From Pocillopora verrucosa (lineage: Eukaryota; Cnidaria; Anthozoa; Scleractinia; Pocilloporidae): a stretch of DNA of 64,000 bases. Below the pieces are notes generated by a model. The model was not told where the DNA came from. It searched no databases and worked only from the letters and a program-made list of their open reading frames with translations. This document shows positions 56,601 to 64,000 of the stretch, one piece after another; position 1 is the stretch's first letter, and each line of letters begins with the position of its first letter. Position numbers and translations under genes: made by a program. The DNA lies in assembly GCF_036669915.1 (NCBI RefSeq), contig NC_089319.1:16409512-16473511 (forward strand). Reading direction: 5' to 3'.

Positions 56601-59387
56601 AATCTATCAATTGATTATTGTGATCAGAATTGATCACAATAACCATAGCAAGAACCACTTATTCTTTAAAAGAAAACTGTGGAATTTCCTAATTGGAGTA
56701 ATATTTTTACTTTAGACATTACATCTGCCGAAGATGTCTGTCCTAAATGTATTTATTTTTGGCAAAGATTTCCGTAAAGTGGAAATGTGGACTACTTCAG
56801 ACGGTTCTTGTTTCTCTAGCCGCAAAATGCGATATGAGATAAGAATCTTGAAGTCACTAAAATCTTACCAGAAGTAACAGCCATTTGTTTTCCTTCACCA
56901 CAGCGCAACAGCCAATTCCTCCGATTATCATCACCAGGGCCCCTGCGGCTATCAGAATGTTCGCGGCGGTCTTAAAATCCCCTTCTTCCATCAAAGCCGA
57001 GTAGTTATTGGCGCTAACTCTGACAAAGATCCCCACGGCCATCGTTGCAATGCCGGCGGCCTGAAGATAAAATTAAACTCAGCGATAAATGGTGATATGA
57101 AAGTCGGTCTTCCGAGTCGTTTGGCCGACTGTGATCAAATCACAAACGTTCGTCCATGGCTATCATCAAAACTTCTGTGTCATCGTTTGATCAAACAACC
57201 GCTGAACCGTAAGAGTGACTAGTACCTAGTTTCTTCTCATAATATAACCCCTGAATCACACATTAAGGTCGTGTGTAAACAGGAAATGGTAACCAAGTAA
57301 AGAAGCTCTTGATTGTTGGACAATTTCTACTTGTAAGTAACGCAGAGGAAATGTACAGAGAGAAGAGTATAGTAGAAGGTTAAAGCTTAATCCTCTCGGG
57401 CTAGAACTTGAAATTTTTCCATGGCGATCGAACATCAACAGGTCATGTGAAGACACTCTGACGTCCTTAATCATTGGTAAAACATTGACTACAAAGAGGG
57501 AACAAAGTCGCTGAAATTGATTTCAGCTCACCACTTCTGGTGTGGAGGTTTTCATTCTTAGACACTGAGACGCTAGGTCCTCGAAATTTGAACAAAAGAA
57601 ACTCTTCGTTTTGCATTCGAGAATTGAATTATCGGATATGTCAATCTATCTGGAATTGGAAATATAACTATGGAAACCAAATAAGTAATGAACATAAAAT
57701 CTTTCGCTCTGTACTTAATCTGAGATATAACAATGAGAGACCTCGTCAAAGAACGCGTTTATTCGCGATAACTTCAAATTGAATTTACTTAAAAAATATC
57801 GGGTTTGTTTGGGACAAGTTATCGCTCATTTTCTCAAACACTAATCGAATATGGTTCGAATATCTGATTATACTGAAAATATTCATCTCCGTAGTTTAGC
57901 TTATCAACTGAACCGTAGCCATGCACTCTCTATTGCTGTGTATGTGTTATCATTCACACAAAATATAAAATTGAAGTCAACTTCTTCAGAAGTGAATTCG
58001 CGATGTAAATGCAAAAGTTGCTGGACCCGTGAAAGATATAGAGCTCGTCATAGTTGAAACATTTCTAGAACATACAAAGGATAATTTCAGTCATGGATAC
58101 TCTTAAAACAATTCGTTCATAAAAGGGGCATATTTACCTTAAGTGTTGTTCGAGTTAAAATTTTTCTTAAAGTACTTCGCTGTCCTGGTGACCAACTCTT
58201 TTAGCTTGTCACTTAATTGGAAAATTTTAACCGTTCGCCGTATATGAACTACACCAGCTTCTAATATACATCAGGTTGTCAATGTACATAACAACATGCA
58301 ACTGCTGAAGCCGTAAGATGTAAAAAATATTCTCCCTTGCTGGATATTTTTCGCTCTGCTCGCGAACCTGCTTGCCTGTGTTTTCCTTTTCTCAATTAAG
58401 AAGCGCGGAGGCTTTCTCGAACTTTCTCTTCTGCGCTCGTTCGCGCATTTTACAGATTTGAATAGGCGTTTGAAAGCGTCTTTGAGGCGCAACTGCCAGG
58501 AGAAAGGGATATTTTTTTGAACGAGCAAAATGGAATTGGTCACCATTAAATCAGCATTTTTCGCATTCACCAAAAACTTAAGTGTATTCATAGCCGGAAA
58601 TTGAAACGTATGTCGTTATCTAAGTCTTTGTCTTTCCTTTTTTTCTGTGAAGAAGGAAGCCACAGTCCAATATGGCGGTTTAAAAAACTAGTATATTTTT
58701 GTTGCAACAAAAAAGTGATCGGTAGTAATCATTTTTGATGAGTAAAAACACAAGAACAATTTATGTGCTTTAAGATTATGAATTTGCAAATTTTCTTGGT
58801 ATGATCTATGTTTTAAGCCTTAAATTCGCTGATAATTTTTTTCCAAGGTAGGCGTAGAAGCCACGCAACATTACCCATATGTTTTTGTCATTTTTGCAGT
58901 TCTGAATTAAAGCGTAGGAAAAGATAATATTTATGATTACAGCTGAACAGTCACTGTACAATCAGTCTAAGAAATCACAACATCGAAAATAAATTTTCCT
59001 GTCGAATGAATCAGGAGTTTGAGAGCTTCTAGCAGGGCTCGACCTTGATGTTTTTATTTAGAGTAAGCGCTACGGCAAAGATCTCCGTTTCCTCACGAGT
59101 AAATTTTTATCTCAATTAAATGTGAGCCTTAAAAATTTAGCTCGAGTGACACCGCGCTTAAACATTAATGAATGGTTAGTGCCGCATACAGCGATCAAAA
59201 AGCCGAAAGCTTGTTTTTGTTCAAGCCTCAAAATGAATGGAAAAGCGCCTATTACTAAGACAAAAAGGCGAATCCATCTAAATAGCAAAACGCCAAGAAA
59301 ATCGAATGTCCAACTTACCCAAAAAAATAGATTGAAAACGCACAGCATAAACTTTAAACACTTCATGCCACAGTTTAGCTCCGCCAT
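53655..59387 (-). CDS. Tetraspanin (CD63-like tail)
   Basis: Four-pass membrane scaffold protein. Seven minus-strand exons: 59387-59319, 57060-56869, 56204-56130, 55576-55472, 55078-54929, 54253-54170, 53714-53655; 244 aa, all phase 0. Seen: MAELNCGMKCLKFMLCVFNL (juxtamembrane cysteines plus TM1), AAGIATMAVGIFVRV, TM2 with GCCAVVKENKWLLLL, TM3 YSFLVLMIFILEIASGIMAY, and a large loop with C150-C151-G, PESCC (C178, C179), C186 and C199, the six-cysteine pattern. TM4 runs GGIGVGIAILQILGVVFAIC and the protein ends RSIGYEKI. The terminal Y-E-K-I fits YxxPhi and resembles the CD63 lysosomal signal. A decayed paralogue lies at 12417-16708. The subfamily name is uncertain. Confidence 0.95.
55180..55260. 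repeat. Dispersed repeat copy in tetraspanin intron
   Basis: 'attggtctagaaaactcgcg' and 'aaccaatcagaaacaaaacc' form a partly inverted unit related to 14475-14590. Confidence 0.4.
57238..57385. mobile_element. Partial TTAACCC-family MITE in tetraspanin intron 1
   Basis: 'taacccctgaatcacacatt' + 'aaggtcgtg', 'aaagaagctcttgattgttg' and the end 'aggttaaag' match the 7282-7489 interior; the left terminus is lost. Confidence 0.6.
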
Positions 59388-61664
59388 TTTTAGACGGATC
59401 TTTTTTGAACCTTGAAGACAAAAAAAATATGATATGAGATAGAGGTAATCTTTCTCTCCCCCAATCGTACTTCAGAAGGCAAATAATTTCTCATATTTTA
59501 CCTCTCAACTAACTATAAATACCACAAACGCAACCTCTCTGTGTCACTGTTGAACCATACAGGCACCTCCCAGCTAAGATTAAGATTGCATTTAGTAAAT
59601 GTTTTCTTTCTTTCGCCTCGAACTTGCATAAATTTTCTTCTCCTTATCAGAGTGGAAATCAACAGAAGGTTTGATTGACAATCGCTTGATTTTAATATCG
59701 GTTGATCTTTCCACCAATCAAAACACCTCGTGTCTTAAGGCTGTTGACAGTTCTCTCCGCTTACATTACTTTCCATTTGACAGATGGTCGGTTATTAGGC
59801 GGCTTGCACAGACAGGTGGTGGAAAAACGAATCCACAACACTCTGCGGGTTTGCTATATTATTCTTCAACAGTAATCTCCATTCAAATTTCTAAATTACA
59901 CAAAAAAGGCAGGCTATTGAAAACTTTCCCGGCAATTCTCTACCATTTCCGGCTGTAGAAAAGGTTCAAAGAATATTTTCAACTAGCACAAAACTTTTAA
60001 TTTTCAATGACTTCCAAAAAAAATCTTACGCTTCCAAAATTACATGATTGTCATTTCCATATTGAAAATGATCAGCTGGTCAGTGTTAAGTGAAATTCAT
60101 GGTTTGAACAGTGGACGACGACCTCAGTCAAAATAAACATCACCTCGACAAGAGAGTTGCTGATTGAAATAAATCGTTCGTTATGGGTCTTAATAGCGTT
60201 TGCTCAGCGTGGACAGGGCCAACAAAGATCACGAAAGGACAATGGATTAATCAGTTGCTATTGACATAAACATCCGAGTACCTCGCAAAAACACACAATA
60301 TTCACAGGGTAGAACATAAATAAAATCGCCTCTCAGATGAACCACGGCTTGATTGTCTTTTGTTTTCATATTCCTTGTTGCAAAGGTACTCCGAGAACCC
60401 ATTCGAGTGCCTGAATTTCCCTTGTAGATACTTTCTTATAAGAAAGTTCCGTTCCGCAACGTTCTGAAACGCATTTTAGTAATGCACCACTTTGGGCGAC
60501 GTAGAGTTCTGAAAACACATTTTACCGATGTCTCTGTTTCTTGGTGAATAAATCTGATGACTAGGGCGAAATTCTTGAATCACACTGCCACACACTTACA
60601 AAATGCTCCATTTATTAACAGATCCTTCGGTTCTGAGTACATTTAGTTTACAAGAATTCTCCTGAGCATTTTGCACTCATCATGATGAATGAACGTGGAT
60701 GCGATATTTTATTCATAACTTAGCTTCATTATATTAAGTTAAATTAGATGTATTATTATCAACTTAATTCGCGCAGCTCCCTCACCTTGGCAATACTTAC
60801 AATAAATAAATAGATATTTTAGTATTTGCTAAAATCCTTGTTATGCTGCTTAAACAATTATAATTGATATTGCTTAGTAATCCCCGGGTACTTAATCTTA
60901 GGCAAGAACTTCCACCTTAGAGTAGCTCCTTCCTACCCTCCCCCCTGACCCCCCCTCCCTTAAGCAGCAACTCGGACAGTCAAAGACACATTTTTCTTTG
61001 GTAAGTTTCTAAAATTATCAGCTTTGCTTTGCTTTTAAAGGCTTCTTTGGAGGTCCGCAGAACGAGCCAAGATTGCGCAAATGTTGCTTACTTGACAACT
61101 GACATTGAGAGAAACATAGTAAGTTCGTTTTCAAAGATTCAATTAATTCAAGAGATTATAACCTGTTTAAAATCTGTTGATTATTTGCAATAATTAAAAT
61201 TAAGACACTTATTGGAGAGGTCATCACACCCTTCTGAGAAGAGGCTGGAAACACTCGCCATTTGCCTCCGTTAATGTCGTCCTTATCGGATTTTCAAATA
61301 AGAGTATTTTTTCCCATTGCGGTATTTAAAATCTGTAAATCCTTGTGAATGGGGGTGGTGTACCTCTCTCAAGGCGTCGAACACTCTAGCAAATAAAACT
61401 ACCAGCAGATAAAATTACAAATGCTTTGCCAAATGAATTACAAACAACAGAGGTATGGGCAAGATGATAGTCTATCTATCATATTCTACATGCAGACGGT
61501 TCACAAATCTCTGGAGAATTTCCGCGAACTTTTTTGTCTTGAAAGTAATGTAAAGGGTTATCTTCGCTGGATTTCTTAGGTATTGAAGGCACTGGGTCGA
61601 AACTAGTGTCCAGGCTGTCCTTTGCAATGTTTGATACGCATGCACAACGATGTGACGTGGTTCT
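59388..61664. other. Gap between tetraspanin 5' end and MADD 3' end
   Basis: Should hold the tetraspanin promoter and the MADD 3' UTR, both on the minus strand. Apart from a pyrimidine-rich stretch at 60935-60960 I see no gene, tRNA or clear repeat. Confidence 0.5.
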
Positions 61665-63794
61665 TCAGCCAGTGTTGTTTGAGTTACGCGATGCAGCCAC
61701 ATAGGAGAACAGACACAATACGGCGTAACAGATTTGATTACACTGGAACAAATTCAGACAATAGGTTTAGTATTTTTTAATAACCGAGGAATTACGTAAA
61801 CTTACAGATCTATTAAACAAATGGATTAAATATTGCCGTCCATACCTGCGGCAACATGGAATATATTTGTGTAAAAAAGGAAAAAATATTTAACGAAGAC
61901 GTCATCTATTTGTCTATCCTTAAATAGATCGTAAGTAAGAACCAGTCGAAATGTAGGCGTAATTCAGCCAAATATACATGGTAAATTAGAAAGAAAAGTA
62001 ATAGTTAATTACGTACCACTGGGGAACCAAATCTGTGCTGAATTGTTCCTTGAGTTGCCGGCACTATAATACGCAAGGTTAATGTTTTTATTAGAGAAAG
62101 TATCTTTCATATACGGTATAACTCTGTATAACTGCCGCGGAGAAGGAAAAGTACTTCGAGATACAGGGGTTAGGGTGGGGTTTCGTGATAATTAACAGTG
62201 AACAACATGCAAATTGTTCCTCAAGGGAGACAATTTTGCGTTCGATTCAAGTCAAGGAGATTCTTCTTTACCATAATACATCGGTTTTATTTCTCTACAT
62301 ACTAAAGATCAGTGCAAATTACTGAATTTTACGATTGCGAAAGCAAAGATGTATCCTAAAAAACCTCATCCATCCGGTATATTACATTCTCTCAAACAAA
62401 GCTCTCTCTAATTATGTGGACAAACGTGACTTAGCGCATTACTCACCAAACTCCTCCAAAAGGAACACGCTTCTTTGCGTGGAACAATTCCTTATGTGGC
62501 ACAGATCAATATGTACCTTAAAAAAATCAAGTAATAGAAAATACGCACCAATAAATAAGCAGAGGATCGAATGACAAAAGGAAAACGGAATTGAAGGTTA
62601 TAAAAGATGCTTGAAACAAGCCAATGCTCAACTTACTCGTCGTTTGACAAATTTTAAACCAATTCCTTCCAACGTGACCTGCAGAAGACCGCTTTCGTTG
62701 GTATTAAGATCCTGTAAAATATAACAATGAATAAAACTGTAGTTACTGACTGCACTGGATTGTTGCTGGATCAGCACTCCATCCGTCATAGCTTGTAATG
62801 ACGGAAGCCCTTGTAAAATATAACGCACGAAAAGTGCTGGTTTTAACCCTTTATACTCGCCTAACGTAAGTATGCATATTCTCCTCACCGTTCTCGGGCT
62901 ATACATTTTCTATGGTACTGACAAATGAGGATTTGTTTGAAAGTCATTCACTACTTCAGTTGGCGATCATTTCCGTTACTCTCATAACGTTAATGTTTGA
63001 TTTAAGAGTGATACTGTAAGGAGAAATTAGCTGCTGGTCATTCTGAAGGGTTAAAGGGTTAAGGGTCATTTACAAAACCACGTACCGTTACAGGGAACTC
63101 CCCTCCAAGTTGAACTCCTATAAGTTTAACAAAAAAGATAAACAAATTGCTCACGATTAGTCAGCCTCCTTAATTTGAACACAAAGTACACTCACAACAA
63201 TTGTAAACAGTAACAAAATAGCCAACAAAAACAGTTTTAAACAACAACAAAATGGCAGTGCGATATGATGAGGTACTTGAACAAGGGTTTTACACAATAT
63301 TGTTGTTAACAACTTGGACATCAGCTGCAGGCGATCACACAAGACAGGAAAAGACAACACGCAAAGACACAAAGTTGGAAGCTTCATGACGAAATCACAC
63401 ACAGAACACCTGTAAACAAACAACAACTAAAACAACGACAAGGGTTAATAAAATAAAACACACGAACGGCAAACAGATATTAACCCAAGCGATTGTACCA
63501 AAACACAGATCTGACTGATATTAATTTCAGTATCAATTTTACAGAACACTAGTTACATCTGATTTGCTAGACAAATTTCCTGAAGCAACTACCGAATGGA
63601 AAAGGCTTCATTTGTAAACCGTAAATATTGGAAACCACAGCTCAGGCAGGAAATAGTTGTTCACTCTTTAGCTCACTCTGGAAAGCGATACACACAGTAC
63701 TTTTTAACCAAATCAACCGACCTGTACCCTTGTCACTGAGTCTGTCAGCCGCTCGTTGTAAACTTTCCTTGATACAGTAATACAAAGCTTTACA
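61665..63794 (-). CDS. MADD: MADD (DENN/MADD, Rab3 GEF), C-terminal exons
   Basis: MAP-kinase-activating death-domain protein, a DENN-type exchange factor for Rab3/Rab27. Only the last six coding exons are in the window: 63794-63722, 63117-63086, 62711-62637, 62516-62447, 62063-62017, 61742-61665; 124 residues plus stop with consistent phase. Diagnostic pieces: CKALYYCIKESLQRAADRL, GVQLGGEFPVTDLNTNESGL, LLQVTLEGIGLKFVKRR, VHIDLCHIRNCS, VFLLEEF, and CNQICYAVLCLFSYVAA before the stop. These follow the vertebrate MADD C-terminus as I remember it (GGEFPV, GLLQVTLEGI, VFVLEEF, CYSVLCLFSYVAA). A possible earlier exon ends at 63903 (KMLTKGE, donor GTAACT), but its acceptor is unclear. Confidence 0.88.
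62843..63062. mobile_element. Full-length TTAACCC-family MITE in MADD intron
   Basis: Starts TTAACCCTTTATACTC and ends GGGTTAAAGGGTTAA. Interior 'aagtatgcatattctcctca', 'gatcatttccgttactctca' and 'gatactgtaaggagaaatta' match the family in the opposite orientation to 7282-7489. Confidence 0.75.
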
Positions 63795-63826
63795 CTGTTG
63801 AAAGAAAAGAAGACAAAAAGATGTCT

Positions 63827-63884
63827 CAAACTGTCATGTGTCACGCTATCTATCCATAAACTGTCATGTGCCACGCTATCTATC
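63827..63884. repeat. 29-bp tandem duplication in MADD intron
   Basis: 'aaactgtcatgtg(t/c)cacgc' + 'tatctatcc' is repeated twice with one mismatch. Confidence 0.85.
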
Positions 63885-64000
63885 CAACTCTTGCTCAGTT
63901 ACCTCGCCTTTCGTGAGCATCTTATTCAGTTTATTTGTTTTTGCTTTGCCATGAATTTAATTATCAAGTTACGGGCATTAAAAAAAGGGCTAAAGGTGGC

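Noticed and set aside
62447..62492. Alternative reading ELFHAKKRVPFGGV on the minus strand
   Set aside because: Another frame of the same exon gives VHIDLCHIRNCS...VFLLEEF, which matches MADD and fits the phase of both neighbours.

Overview
The window is eukaryotic nuclear DNA: AT-rich, with genes cut into many short exons bounded by GT-AG introns, and dense small DNA transposons. The proteins are metazoan. A tRNA-derived SINE and TTAACCC-ended MITEs resemble repeats I associate with anthozoan cnidarians, so a coral or sea anemone is most likely (inference; no species is claimed).

Layout. 235-7018 (+): last 16 coding exons of a NAP1-family nucleosome assembly protein, with a C-terminal CaaX box. 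7.0-18.3 kb: no intact gene, but minus-strand exons of a second, apparently decaying tetraspanin lie at 16708-12417, around a 43-bp-unit minisatellite. 19377-32179 (+): a 29-exon meiotic HORMA-domain gene (HORMAD1/Hop1 family) that also encodes a PHD finger and a winged-helix-like segment. One of its introns holds about 3.1 kb of nested repeats. 33192-40830 (+): an 11-exon PRMT1-type arginine methyltransferase with transposon-filled introns. 45166-49941 (+): a 3-exon cationic amino-acid transporter (SLC7A/CAT). 59387-53655 (-): an intact 7-exon tetraspanin with the same exon plan as the decayed copy. 63794-61665 (-): the last six coding exons of MADD (DENN/MADD, Rab3 GEF), entering from beyond the right edge.

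No operon-like linkage is expected. NAP1, the HORMAD and the PRMT all act on chromatin, but their adjacency is probably incidental. The most interesting points are the HORMA-PHD-winged-helix architecture, a likely alternative last exon for that gene, two independent 11-nt microexons, the broken tetraspanin paralogue, and the nested repeat composite. All exon models come from reading splice sites, frame continuity and remembered family motifs; no search was run.
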